DNA of 34,516 nt from an uncultured Candidatus Saccharibacteria bacterium (GCA_946186455.1 CAMHNK010000007.1:1-34516), one strand, 5' to 3'. Counted from the stretch's first letter, positions 15,926 through 23,999 are shown. The notes: generated by a model from the sequence alone, not told the origin. Translations and numbers: made by a program.

Positions 15926-16204
15926 TTAGCTTAGGTTGTAACTTAAACGGACGAGATCTTCGAGTTCTTTTTCGTCGAGTTGGCCGGCGAGGACTATTTC
16001 AATACCACCACGGCCAAAGTAACGCGATTCCATGACGGATTCATACTTCTCTTCGAGGAGTTTGGCGAGTTCGCGGTCGGTGCGAACCTCGATGGTATTC
16101 TTGTTTTTGACAAGAAAAACTTTGTCATCTTTCAAGTATAATTCGCGATGTTCTTCAGTTTTCTGTTCATATGGGCCAATGCCGGTGACGTTTTTAATAT
16201 CCAT
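15926..16204 (-). CDS. MmcQ/YjbR-like small protein
   Basis: A 92-aa protein. The ATG at 16204 (MDIKNVTGIG) is preferred to the track's 16237 because it lies 5 bases after the orn stop and has GGGA upstream. The pattern of FLVKNKNTIEVRTDRELAKL, an ESRYF segment and the C-terminal LDEKELEDLVRLSYNLS resembles the MmcQ/YjbR (CyaY-like fold) family, whose members often end with a DELxxLIxxSYxLV segment. Biochemical role unknown. It is last in the GT2-argS-orn operon. Confidence 0.65.
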   Translation of the reverse strand: MDIKNVTGIGPYEQKTEEHRELYLKDDKVFLVKNKNTIEVRTDRELAKLLEEKYESVMESRYFGRGGIEIVLAGQLDEKELEDLVRLSYNLS

Positions 16205-16209
16205 GTTCC

Positions 16210-16737
16210 CTACTTTTTGATGAATGATAAATACCATTTAAATTCTTCGATAGAGCCTTTAATGTCGTCAAGAGCGCGATGATGATCGGCTTTAGTGAAT
16301 TTCTTATCAAGGGCGTTTTCGAAATAAATCTTCCAGGCGGAAACGTCGAGCATGCGGTAATGGAGCCTCTTATTTAATTCTGGCATTTCACGCTCGATGA
16401 ATTTACGATCTTGGTGAATGGAGTTGCCGGCAAGGTAGATTTCGGTGCCGAAGTTCTGATCGAGGAAATCTAGGAGTTTCTTCTCTACTGCCTTAACTGG
16501 TTCGCCAGAAGCGTTCTGAGCGAAGAGCGCGTCGTGACTCGTTTTATTCTTTTCCCAAAATTCGCCAACCATGCGAGATTTCATAAGGTCTTCATCGACT
16601 TTAACAACTGCTTCGAGATTTGCGATTTCGTTTAGTTCGAAATCAGTGGCGATAGCGGCGACTTCTAAAATCTTATCTTTTTCTGGTTCGAGGCCAGTCA
16701 TTTCAAGATCAATCCATAAAAGTTTTGCTTTTTTCAT
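16210..16737 (-). CDS. orn: Oligoribonuclease
   Basis: A 175-aa DEDDh 3'-5' exoribonuclease that degrades 2-5 nt RNAs and linear dinucleotides such as pGpG. Motifs: LLWIDLEMTGLEPEKDKILE (Exo I), LAGNSIHQDRKFI (Exo II) and HHRALDDIKGSIEE (Exo III with the catalytic His). Length is close to the usual 180 aa. The start codon overlaps the argS stop (TAATG) and is preceded by GGAGGAA. Confidence 0.95.
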   Translation of the reverse strand: MKKAKLLWIDLEMTGLEPEKDKILEVAAIATDFELNEIANLEAVVKVDEDLMKSRMVGEFWEKNKTSHDALFAQNASGEPVKAVEKKLLDFLDQNFGTEIYLAGNSIHQDRKFIEREMPELNKRLHYRMLDVSAWKIYFENALDKKFTKADHHRALDDIKGSIEEFKWYLSFIKK

Positions 16738-18377
16738 TACATTTCCTCCGGGATGTTAATGCCAAGAATGTTTAGGCCATGCGTCATCGTAGCGAGATAG
16801 ACACGGACGAGTGTTAAGCGCTCGGATTCTTTCTCGTAACCGTTCACTTGGCAATTTTCGTAGAAACGAGAGAAGTCTTGGGCGAGTTCGTATAAGTAAT
16901 TTGCAACTTTGTGTGGAGCCATTTCGGCAGTAGCTTCGGCTAGGATGAATTTGTATTCAAGGATTTTCTTAATGAGCTTCTTTTCAGCTGGCTCAAAATC
17001 GGTTGACTCGATTGGGGTAATTTTGCTAGAAGATTTGTTCAGAATCTTCTTGGCGCGGACGGCCGAATAGAGGAGATATGGGCCGGAGTTTCCGGTCATT
17101 CTGACGGATTCTTTTGGATCGAAGATGATGTCGCCACCCATTTTATACTTCAGGAAGGCGTATTTTGTGGCGGCTAGAATCACGTTTTCGTCTTCGGAAT
17201 CATATTCGGTTTTTAGTTCGTCTTTAATCATGTCGAGGACGTCGACAGCTTTCAAAAAGTTCCCTTTTCTCGAGGACATTTTGACGTTGCCCGGGAGTTT
17301 GACGAGACCATGGGTCAAATGGCTAGTTTTTTCGACGAGTTCTGGAGCGAATTGTTCGATAGATTTAAGAACGACTTTCATGTAATCAAGTTGTTCGCTA
17401 CCGGTAATCACGACGGATCTATCAAAATGATAGTCTTGCCACTTGGTGAGGATAAGACCAACGTCTTTGGCTTCATAAGTCGGGACACCTTCTTTATTAA
17501 TGAAAACACGGGTGTGAAGACCGAATTTTTCGCCGTTAAAAATGGTGGCGCCATCGCTTAATTCGTAGACACCTTTTTCGAGTTGCTCTTTCACGGTCTT
17601 TAGACCAAGGCCGGCGACGGTGGATTCTGGGTAGTAGCGGTCAAATTTGACACCGATTTTATTATAAAAATCATTGAAATAATCGTAGGAAAGTTCACGA
17701 CCACGCCAGTAGAGTTTGGCGGTGTCGGTATCGTGGAGATCTTCGGCGTTAATCTTATAAATCTCTTTGTTTATCTCGGTGATTTCGGCGTGAGCGGCTT
17801 CGTCTTCGTCATAAACAGCAGTGCCTTCAACATAGCATCTTGCGATATCGTCGATGGTGAGTTCTTCGAGAGATTTTTGCTTTAAAACATACATCGTTTT
17901 CGCGACGTGAAGACCAACATCGCCACCGAAATTGGCGCGGATGACCTTGGCGCCGGCATTTTCGAAGAGGCGTGAAATCGAATCGCCAACGATCGAAGTA
18001 TAGAGGTGACCAACATGTAAAACTTTAAACGGATTTGGATCGCTAAACTCGCAAATCACGGTTTTCCCGGCGTATTCACCGGAGGAAACGTGGGCGCTGA
18101 AATCTTGATCTAAAGCGTTAATCTTCTCGGCTAATTCGGAACCCATGACAGTGAAATTGAGAAAGCCTGGAGCTGAAACTTCGGCGTTATTGAACTTCCC
18201 TTTTAGCTCTTCGGCGATGGCCATGGGGGCTTTGTGCAAGTCTTTAGCAAGTTTTAACGGAGCGTTCGTGGAATAGTCGGCTGGAATGTTCTCTGGCGCA
18301 GGAGTTAAATCAACATCAAAATCAAGGTGATATAGTTCTTTAATAGTTTGTTCGAGCTGAGATTTGATGCTTTCCAT
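16737..18377 (-). CDS. argS: Arginyl-tRNA synthetase
   Basis: A 546-aa class I synthetase charging tRNA-Arg. Start at 18377 (MESIKSQLEQ), one base after the GT2 stop; the track's 39 extra N-terminal residues are read from the GT2 3' end in another frame. It shows the ArgRS N-terminal add-on domain, the HIGH motif in DPNPFKVLHVGHLYTS (HVGH at about 121-124), the KMSK-type loop VKMSSRKGNF and the C-terminal DALR anticodon domain (ending LNILGINIPEEM). Confidence 0.96.
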   Translation of the reverse strand: MESIKSQLEQTIKELYHLDFDVDLTPAPENIPADYSTNAPLKLAKDLHKAPMAIAEELKGKFNNAEVSAPGFLNFTVMGSELAEKINALDQDFSAHVSSGEYAGKTVICEFSDPNPFKVLHVGHLYTSIVGDSISRLFENAGAKVIRANFGGDVGLHVAKTMYVLKQKSLEELTIDDIARCYVEGTAVYDEDEAAHAEITEINKEIYKINAEDLHDTDTAKLYWRGRELSYDYFNDFYNKIGVKFDRYYPESTVAGLGLKTVKEQLEKGVYELSDGATIFNGEKFGLHTRVFINKEGVPTYEAKDVGLILTKWQDYHFDRSVVITGSEQLDYMKVVLKSIEQFAPELVEKTSHLTHGLVKLPGNVKMSSRKGNFLKAVDVLDMIKDELKTEYDSEDENVILAATKYAFLKYKMGGDIIFDPKESVRMTGNSGPYLLYSAVRAKKILNKSSSKITPIESTDFEPAEKKLIKKILEYKFILAEATAEMAPHKVANYLYELAQDFSRFYENCQVNGYEKESERLTLVRVYLATMTHGLNILGINIPEEM

Positions 18378-18378
18378 A

Positions 18379-19341
18379 TTATTTACTTTCTTTTTCGTTG
18401 GTTTCTTTCTTGCCGTTATATTCATCGACGAAATAAAGCGGGCGCGATTTGGACTCTTTGAAGATGCGACCGAGATACTCGCCGACAATACCAAAGAGCA
18501 TGATGTTTACAGCGGCAAAGAAGAGGATGAGTAGGATGATAGCCTGGTAGGCTTGGACCGGAATCTGGGTGATAATAGCCTTCACGATGGCATAAATGAA
18601 GTAACCGATAAACATGATGGTGGTTGGGATGGCGATGTAGGTCGCAACTTTAAGAGGTGAAGTCGTGAAGGAAGTGATGCCGTCGATGGCGAGGTCGATG
18701 AGGCGACCATATTTCCATTTGGTCTTCCCGGCGACACGTGGGTCACGGTCATAGAGAACTTCTTTTTTCTTGTAACCAATCCAGCTGAACATCGATTTGG
18801 AATTGCGGGAGGTTTCGCGCATCTGTTTCAAGGCGTTAACGCAACGGCAGTCTAGCAAGCGGAAGTCGCCGGTGTCTTTTTGGATTTCGACGCTGGACAT
18901 CTTTTGGAGGACGCGGTAGTACATCTTGGAAGTCCACTTTTTTAGCCATGATTCGCCTTTGCGCGAGCGACGCTTGGCATAGACATCGTCGTAGCCTTGT
19001 TCCCAATACTTAATTAACTCTGGGATGACTTCAGGTGGATCTTGGAGATCGGCGTCGATAAAAATCACCGCATCGCCTTTGGCATAGTCGAGACCGGCCA
19101 TGATGGCAATTTCTTTACCGAAGTTACGTGAAAAAGCGACATAACTGAAGCGCTTGTCTTCTTGGCGCTTTTTCTTGATGATTTCGACGGTTTTATCCTT
19201 CGAACCATCGTCGACTAAAAGAACCTCAAAATCGTGACTGGTCTCTTTGTCAATCAACTTAGTGATGCGCTGAAGGCACTTTGGGAGTGCTTCTTCCTCG
19301 TTGTAAGCTGGAATAATAATTGTGATTAGTTTTTTCGCCAT
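18379..19341 (-). CDS. GT2 polyprenyl-phosphate glycosyltransferase (DPM1/GtrB-like)
   Basis: A 320-aa protein. The N-terminal GT-A domain shows ITIIIPAYNEEEALPKCLQ, LLVDDGSKDKT, SRNFGKEIAIMAGLDYAKGD and the metal-binding FIDADLQDPPE, then the family's acceptor loop TGDFRLLD. Two C-terminal membrane helices (TYIAIPTTIMFIGYFIYAIV and AIILLILFFAAVNIMLFGIV) are followed by GEYLGRIFKESKSRPLYF. This layout fits enzymes that load a sugar onto undecaprenyl phosphate for surface glycosylation. The sugar cannot be assigned. It is first in an operon with argS, orn and an MmcQ-like gene. Confidence 0.93.
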   Translation of the reverse strand: MAKKLITIIIPAYNEEEALPKCLQRITKLIDKETSHDFEVLLVDDGSKDKTVEIIKKKRQEDKRFSYVAFSRNFGKEIAIMAGLDYAKGDAVIFIDADLQDPPEVIPELIKYWEQGYDDVYAKRRSRKGESWLKKWTSKMYYRVLQKMSSVEIQKDTGDFRLLDCRCVNALKQMRETSRNSKSMFSWIGYKKKEVLYDRDPRVAGKTKWKYGRLIDLAIDGITSFTTSPLKVATYIAIPTTIMFIGYFIYAIVKAIITQIPVQAYQAIILLILFFAAVNIMLFGIVGEYLGRIFKESKSRPLYFVDEYNGKKETNEKESK

Positions 19342-19406
19342 CTCTAATAAAAATCTTGTTTATAAGATATATTTTACTACATTTTTAGGTAAAAAGAAAA
19401 TGGTAG

Positions 19407-19448
19407 AGGTGCGGGTGTTGGTGCGGGTAAGCGCTTCGCGCTTTCCCG
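19407..19448 (-). repeat. tRNA-Gly acceptor-end remnants with a GC-rich hairpin
   Basis: The plus strand repeats GGTGCGGGT at 19409-19417 and 19421-19428, matching the 3' acceptor end with CCA of tRNA-Gly (start at 19500). On the minus strand one remnant follows a hairpin (CGGG..AAGCGC-TTC-GCGC..CCCG, 19424-19448) so that the sequence reads as a stem ending in CACCA, like a tRNA acceptor minihelix. Confidence 0.5.
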
Positions 19449-19465
19449 TACAGGCAATAAAAAAT

Positions 19466-19489
19466 AAGATAAGAGTAAACTCTTATCTT
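19466..19489. terminator. Bidirectional hairpin terminator
   Basis: AAGATAAGAGT and its exact complement around a tiny loop, with a T-run following on each strand. It lies downstream of the tRNA-Gly gene on the minus strand. Confidence 0.75.
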
Positions 19490-19499
19490 CTTTTTTATT

Positions 19500-19574
19500 T
19501 GGTGCGGGTAGAGAGAATCGAACTCTCATCTCAAGTTTGGAAAACTTGCATACTAACCACTGTACTATACCCGC
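19500..19574 (-). tRNA. tRNA-Gly (TCC)
   Basis: A minus-strand cloverleaf beginning GCGGGTATAGTACAGTGG, anticodon stem CAAGT/ACTTG with loop TTTCCAA (anticodon TCC), T loop TTCGATT and encoded CCA. Acceptor GCGGGTA pairs with TACCCGC. Confidence 0.93.
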
Positions 19575-19581
19575 TTGTTAA

Positions 19582-19659
19582 TGGGGTGGGATATCGGGAT
19601 CGAACCGACGACCTTCTGGACCACAATCAGACGCTCTAACCATCTGAGCTAATCCCACC
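19582..19659 (-). tRNA. tRNA-His (GTG)
   Basis: A minus-strand cloverleaf with the histidine-specific extra G at -1 opposite C73, acceptor GTGGGAT/ATCCCAC, anticodon loop TTGTGGT (GTG) and encoded CCA. The anticodon stem has an A-C mismatch at its loop-closing position. It lies 7 bases upstream of tRNA-Gly and is probably co-transcribed. Confidence 0.92.
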
Positions 19660-19668
19660 ATGTGAGTA

Positions 19669-19677
19669 ATTATAGCA
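19669..19677 (-). promoter_or_regulatory. -10 element of the tRNA-His/tRNA-Gly unit
   Basis: Minus strand TGC-TATAAT ends 9 bases before the tRNA-His 5' end. No convincing -35, so it is an extended -10 promoter. Confidence 0.6.
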
Positions 19678-19699
19678 TTTTTTCTCTTGAATTACTAGT

Positions 19700-19969
19700 C
19701 TATTTTGGTGGGCGAGAAGGGCCCATTGGCTTAGGCGGAGTGTAGGTCTTTGGCTTTGGGGCGCCTTGAACAATATTTTTACCCATGATGCTAGACTGAT
19801 GATAGCCACCGATGTGTTGGCGATTTTGTTCGATTGCTTGACGAGCGGCGAAAGATTGGGCCGAAGCAGAACCCATGTTGCCACCATTTTGGGCTTTGCT
19901 GTATGCCGAAGAATGAAAAACATCCTCTTTTTTGTCCTTGATGATGTATTTCGAAAATAGGCTAGTCAT
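19700..19969 (-). CDS. Small proline-rich protein, unknown
   Basis: An 89-aa protein starting at the ATG at 19969 (MTSLFSKYIIKDKKED), which lies one base after the stop of the preceding gene; the track start at 20044 is inside that gene. A charged N-terminus is followed by a Gln/Ala-rich middle (SFAARQAIEQNRQ) and a C-terminal APKPKTYTPPKPMGPSRPPK tail likely to be disordered. Third gene of the tpiA operon. No family recognised; the alternative frame 19636-19923 was rejected. Confidence 0.6.
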   Translation of the reverse strand: MTSLFSKYIIKDKKEDVFHSSAYSKAQNGGNMGSASAQSFAARQAIEQNRQHIGGYHQSSIMGKNIVQGAPKPKTYTPPKPMGPSRPPK

Positions 19970-19970
19970 A

Positions 19971-20588
19971 TTATTTTGGTAAGAGTAAGAATGCGACGGT
20001 ACCAGCAGCAGCACCGAGAATAATGGTGATGATGATTGTAACAACTAAACCAATGCGGGAATCTTTTTCTGGCTTGTCGATGATGGTAACTGGTGTAGTT
20101 TCCTTCTCGACTGGAGCGACAACCTTTTTCTGGTAGACATTCTTAGAAAGCGGACGCTTGGTGACTTTCTCAGTGTTAACGAAGTTCGCTTTTGGAACTT
20201 TCAAAGTCTCGGTCTTTTTCGGCTCTGGCTTTGGCACCGGAGTAGCTTTTGCGACTGGCTTAGGAGCCGGCTTAGTAGCAGGCTTCTTCCCCATGATTGG
20301 CATTCTCGAGGCGGTGATTTTGCGGGCTTTGGCCGCTTTAATCTCAGAATCATCACCAATTGGACGCTTAGCAACTGGGGCAGTTTTTACAAATTTCTTG
20401 TTGTAGTCAACCTTTGGTGCAGGATGATTAGAAATGGTAACACCGGCACGTGGTTTGCGCACGGCAAACATATCATTGATATCAATTTCATCGATCCCTT
20501 TGGTATGAGAATCATTTGCCTGAGTCGGTGTATCGTCAGGCTGATCTACTTTATGCGTTGGCACGAAATCGATGTATTTTCTGTTCAT
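19971..20588 (-). CDS. C-terminally anchored, Pro/Lys-rich protein, unknown
   Basis: A 205-aa protein. About 175 residues are low-complexity and basic (KPATKPAPKPVAKATPVPKP), followed by one C-terminal membrane helix (IGLVVTIIITIILGAAAGTV AFLLL) and a short LPK end, i.e. a tail-anchored or single-pass topology with a long cytoplasmic disordered arm. The start ATG overlaps the tpiA stop (ATGA), so the two are translationally coupled. No enzymatic motif. Confidence 0.75.
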   Translation of the reverse strand: MNRKYIDFVPTHKVDQPDDTPTQANDSHTKGIDEIDINDMFAVRKPRAGVTISNHPAPKVDYNKKFVKTAPVAKRPIGDDSEIKAAKARKITASRMPIMGKKPATKPAPKPVAKATPVPKPEPKKTETLKVPKANFVNTEKVTKRPLSKNVYQKKVVAPVEKETTPVTIIDKPEKDSRIGLVVTIIITIILGAAAGTVAFLLLPK

Positions 20589-21355
20589 GACTTCACTCTT
20601 TTAGCTGTCTCGATTATATCAGCAAACTCACTGAGAATCAAGGAAGAGCCACCGATGAGGAGGCCGTTCACGCCTGGAACGGTGAGGTAGGCACCGGCAT
20701 TGGATGGGTTGACGCTACCACCAAAGAGGATTGGCACGGCTTCGGCAACTTTGGCACTATAGGTGTCAGTGAGAATTTTGCGAATGAGTTTAACAACTTC
20801 GGCAATCTCGTCTGGGGAGGCGAGCTTGGCGGATTTAGTACTGGAAATAGCCCAGACTGGTTCGTAGGCAATGATAACTTTATCGAGATCCTCTTCGGAG
20901 ATTTCGGAAAGACCACCAACAACTTGGTCGCGAATAACATCGGCAGTTTCGCCAAAGGCACGTTCGGATTCGGTTTCACCAACGCAAAGAATTGGGGTGA
21001 TTTTGTTACGAACGGCAGCTTCGACTTTTTTCTGAATCATTTTGTCATCTTCGCGGAAGATGTAACGGCGCTCGGAATGACCAATAATACAATAATCGGC
21101 AAGACCACGGAGCTGGTTAAATGAGACTTCACCAGTATAAGCACCATAATCGCGGTAATAGGCGTTTTGGGCGGCAAGTTTCATCTTGTGACGGTCGATT
21201 TGAAGTGACAGAGATTGTAAAGCGAGCGCACCAGGTGCGACGACAACTTCAACATCACGATAATTTGGTACCCTCTTTAAGAGTTTATGAAGATAGATGG
21301 AGGCTTCACCGACCGAGAAGTTCAACTTCCAGTTGCCCACGATATAAGTTTTCAT
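20585..21355 (-). CDS. tpiA: Triosephosphate isomerase
   Basis: A 256-aa TIM barrel interconverting dihydroxyacetone phosphate and glyceraldehyde 3-phosphate. Catalytic residues are present: Lys10 in VGNWKLN, His93 in IIGHSERR, Glu165 in AYEPVWAI. Flexible loop 6 is unusual: the normal AIGTGK is replaced by AISSTKSAKLAS, with different glycines and about two extra residues. The C-terminal phosphate-binding GGSVN and LIGGSSL are kept. Transcribed leaderless from the symmetric divergent promoter. Across the promoter lie a phosphomannomutase-like gene and the aldolase fusion. Confidence 0.96.
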   Translation of the reverse strand: MKTYIVGNWKLNFSVGEASIYLHKLLKRVPNYRDVEVVVAPGALALQSLSLQIDRHKMKLAAQNAYYRDYGAYTGEVSFNQLRGLADYCIIGHSERRYIFREDDKMIQKKVEAAVRNKITPILCVGETESERAFGETADVIRDQVVGGLSEISEEDLDKVIIAYEPVWAISSTKSAKLASPDEIAEVVKLIRKILTDTYSAKVAEAVPILFGGSVNPSNAGAYLTVPGVNGLLIGGSSLILSEFADIIETAKRVKS

Positions 21356-21388
21356 ACCTTAATTATAGCATGCTATAATGGAATTATG
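21353..21388. promoter_or_regulatory. 30-bp symmetric divergent leaderless promoter pair (tpiA / HAD gene)
   Basis: The 30 bases between the start codons read ATG-N6-ATTATA-GCA / TGC-TATAAT-N6-ATG, with an 18-bp perfect palindrome ATTATAGCATGCTATAAT at the centre. Geometry is identical to the pair at 8164-8199. Confidence 0.75.
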
Positions 21389-22150
21389 AAAAAAGTTCTA
21401 GCATTTGATATTGACCAAACTCTAAATGTCGCAAAGACGCCAATTACGGACGAAATTGCTGAATTACTGACAAAATGTCTGGATAAATTTGAGGTCTGTC
21501 CGATTTCGGGGCAGAAGTTTGACCAGTTTTTGATTCAGATTGTGAATCGTTTGCCGAACCCGACGCCAGAACAACTTTCGCATCTGCATTTGTTCGTGGC
21601 ACAGGGTACACAGTACTATCGTTTTAACACCTTGAAGAAGGATTGGGAACAAGTTTACAACTATCCTTTAACTAATGAACAGGTTGCGAAGATTTCTGCG
21701 ACGATTGAGCAAGCAGCGAAGGAACTGGGTTACTGGGAAGAGGATAAGTTGAAGCCAGGCGATGAGATTATTGAAAATAGATTATCGCAAGTCACATTCT
21801 CGGCGCTCGGACAAGAGGCCGGAACCGAAGAAAAGTACGCCTGGGATCCGGATCACAAGAAGCGCGAGCAAATTGTAAAGCGCTGTAAAGAACTCGCGCC
21901 GGAGTTTGATTACGAAATCGGCGGGACAACTTCCATCAATGCGATTACACCGGGAATGAACAAAACGTTTGGGATGACGCATTTACTCGAAGAATTAAAA
22001 GTAGAGAAGTCTGATATTCTCTATTTTGGCGATATGACCCAGCCTGGCGGTAACGACTATCCGGTAGTCGCGATGGGTATCGATACGATTACGGTGCGCA
22101 ATCACGAAGATACCGCATTTGCTCTGCGTGGTATTCTAGGTGTGATATAA
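21386..22150 (+). CDS. HAD-IIB family protein resembling eukaryotic-type phosphomannomutase
   Basis: A 254-aa protein. The ATG at 21386 is chosen (track start 21287 lies inside tpiA) because it follows TGCTATAATGGAATT and gives the HAD motif I FDIDQTLN at residues 6-13. Further motifs: CPISGQKFDQF (motif II-like), QVTFSALGQEA, GGTTSINAITPGMNKTFG and motif IV FGDMTQPGGNDYPV. The last two match the cap and GDKTxxGGNDxE segments of PMM1/PMM2-type phosphomannomutases. Such enzymes interconvert mannose 6- and 1-phosphate, but a phosphatase activity is also possible. The next gene, the aldolase fusion, has its -10 overlapping this gene's stop codon. Confidence 0.8.
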   Translation: MKKVLAFDIDQTLNVAKTPITDEIAELLTKCLDKFEVCPISGQKFDQFLIQIVNRLPNPTPEQLSHLHLFVAQGTQYYRFNTLKKDWEQVYNYPLTNEQVAKISATIEQAAKELGYWEEDKLKPGDEIIENRLSQVTFSALGQEAGTEEKYAWDPDHKKREQIVKRCKELAPEFDYEIGGTTSINAITPGMNKTFGMTHLLEELKVEKSDILYFGDMTQPGGNDYPVVAMGIDTITVRNHEDTAFALRGILGVI

Positions 22151-22160
22151 TAAAAGCATG
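22143..22160 (+). promoter_or_regulatory. Leaderless promoter of the PfkB-aldolase fusion
   Basis: TGA-TATAAT-AAAAGC-ATG. The TAA stop of the preceding HAD gene (22148-22150) is inside the -10 hexamer. Confidence 0.7.
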
Positions 22161-23951
22161 AATATTTTGATAGTGGGCAATGTCTTAAAGGACGTTTATC
22201 TTAATTTTGATAGCCGAACGGCTGACTTTGAAATTGACAGACATAATGTTAAGTGGTTAAACGTCGGGTTTAATGCATCTGAACACTTTTTTTACAGCCG
22301 ACATTCGAGCCTCGGTGGCGCCGCGGTAACGCTCGATGTGCTCAAGAAAATGGGGATTGAAGCGAGGATTTCGGCATCGAAACTGAAACTTGAAGAAGAT
22401 GATAAAGGGATTGAGGCGGCGTTTTACCGCTATATCTTAGTGTCCGATGAAGGAGTGTCATATCTCGCGCCGATTCAAACGACCGATTCCCTGTTTGCTT
22501 CGCCGATTAATCCGGTGGACTACATTTTTGTGGATCGCTCGGCACATTTGTCACAGAAGGTGGCTGAGAAAATTGCCTCATTTCTAGATGAACATAGAGA
22601 AACCAAATTCGTGGCTTACGTAAAGAAGAATAATAAAGATCCATATCTAAAGGAACTAACTAACCGGGCGGATTTGTTGTTTGTGGAATCGATGGATGGA
22701 ATCGAACATGAGAATGTGATTTTGATTTCTGATAGTGAGATTTCGTACAAAGATATTAAAGAGACGGTTTCGATTGAGCGCGTGGATAAACTTACGCACC
22801 TGTCTGCTTATTCGATTATGGCAGCAACGATTCTTGGTGGTTTTGTACTCGGTGAAACCGTGGAGGAGAGCTTAAGAATGGCTAAGGCAAATGTTGAGAA
22901 TTCGAATCTAGATTCAGTGCTAACGCTTGAGGAAATGAAGAATCTCGCGACGATGCCAGCTGAAAGCATTGAACTGATTGCAGCGAGCCTAGTAGCACCA
23001 AAGAAAGGAATTCTCGCGGCAGATGAATCGGGTGGCTCAATTAAGAAGAAGTTCGCGGAACTGGAGATTGAAGATACGTTTGAGAACAGGCATGATTATC
23101 GCAATATCTTTCTTACGACGCCAGACCTTGAGCAGTATGTGAATGGCGTGATTCTCTTTGACGAGACAGCGCGCGACAAGACTGACAACGGTATGCCGAA
23201 CGTAGACTATCTGATTTCGAGAAGGATTATTCCAGGAATTAAGGTTGATCAGGGGCTCGAGAAGTTTGAGAATTCGGAAGAGACTTGGACGAAGGGCTTA
23301 AATGATTTACCGGAGAGACTCCGCGAATACTATGGTATGGGGCTCCGATTTGCGAAGTGGCGCGCAGCATTTAATCTAACACTTGATGAAAATGGCGAGG
23401 TTTTGACACCAACGGAGCATGCGATTAGTGAGAACTGTAAGATTCTCGCTGAATATGCGAAGGACTGCCAATCGGCCGGGCTGGTGCCAATTGTGGAGCC
23501 AGAGGTGGTTTATGATGGGTATTATCCGATTGAGAGAAATATCGAAGTGACGAGTAGGATTCTCGATTGCCTCTTTGACGAGCTCGAAAATTTCGAAGTG
23601 AAACTCGAGGCGTGTGTCTTAAAGGTCAACATGGTGCTCGCCGGAAAGAAGTTTGAAACACAGTCGACACCGGAAGAAGTCGGCAAGGCGACGGCAGATG
23701 TGTTAAAGAATCACGTGCCAGAGAAACTGGCTGGCGTAGTATTCTTGTCGGGTGGACAAACGGTCGAACAAGCCACGGCCAACCTCGGTGAAGTGATTAA
23801 AAATGGTCCGTTCCCGTGGCCAGTGACGTTCTCGTTTGCAAGAGCTTTGCAGGACCCAGCGCTCTATGCCTGGCATGGTGATATCAATAACGCTGAAGAG
23901 GCGAAGCAGGCCTTCAAAGAGCGTCTAATCGAGAACACGAAGGTTTTGTAA
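22158..23951 (+). CDS. Fusion: PfkB-like (ribokinase-fold) domain + class I fructose-bisphosphate aldolase
   Basis: A 597-aa protein. Residues 1-260 have the PfkB/ribokinase layout (MNILIVGNVLKDVYL; SLGGAAVTLDVLKKMG), but where the catalytic DTxGAGD motif should be the sequence is VDKLTHLSAYSIMAATILGG; the catalytic Asp and Gly are missing, so this half is probably not a kinase. Residues 275-597 are a full class I aldolase: ILAADESGGSIKKKF, KWRAAF (Lys400), IVEPEV (Glu448), Schiff-base Lys489 in VLKVNMV, and LSGGQ near 530. It cleaves fructose 1,6-bisphosphate to the substrates of TpiA, encoded close by. The PfkB half may regulate or oligomerise the aldolase. No frameshift between halves. Confidence 0.88.
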   Translation: MNILIVGNVLKDVYLNFDSRTADFEIDRHNVKWLNVGFNASEHFFYSRHSSLGGAAVTLDVLKKMGIEARISASKLKLEEDDKGIEAAFYRYILVSDEGVSYLAPIQTTDSLFASPINPVDYIFVDRSAHLSQKVAEKIASFLDEHRETKFVAYVKKNNKDPYLKELTNRADLLFVESMDGIEHENVILISDSEISYKDIKETVSIERVDKLTHLSAYSIMAATILGGFVLGETVEESLRMAKANVENSNLDSVLTLEEMKNLATMPAESIELIAASLVAPKKGILAADESGGSIKKKFAELEIEDTFENRHDYRNIFLTTPDLEQYVNGVILFDETARDKTDNGMPNVDYLISRRIIPGIKVDQGLEKFENSEETWTKGLNDLPERLREYYGMGLRFAKWRAAFNLTLDENGEVLTPTEHAISENCKILAEYAKDCQSAGLVPIVEPEVVYDGYYPIERNIEVTSRILDCLFDELENFEVKLEACVLKVNMVLAGKKFETQSTPEEVGKATADVLKNHVPEKLAGVVFLSGGQTVEQATANLGEVIKNGPFPWPVTFSFARALQDPALYAWHGDINNAEEAKQAFKERLIENTKVL

Positions 23952-23971
23952 TTCCCTTTTAGATAAAAAAT

Positions 23972-23999
23972 AACCCCCGTGACGGGGGTTAATTTTTTA
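23972..23999. terminator. Strong bidirectional Rho-independent terminator
   Basis: TAACCCCCG-TGA-CGGGGGTTA stem-loop, followed by ATTTTTT on the plus strand and TTTTTT on the minus strand. It separates the convergent aldolase fusion and rplY, whose stop codon sits at the edge. Confidence 0.93.

Noticed and set aside
15908-15936. TTTAG tandem repeat between convergent genes
   Set aside because: Only three to four short units overlapping two stop codons; no sign of function.
18378-18494. N-terminal extension of ArgS in the ORF track
   Set aside because: It is the GT2 3' end read in another frame; the start at 18377 fits the family N-terminus and operon spacing.
19636-19923. 95-aa minus-strand ORF overlapping the small Pro-rich gene
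   Set aside because: It runs into tRNA-His, and its frame lacks an operon-coupled start; the frame ending at 19700 starts one base after the upstream stop.
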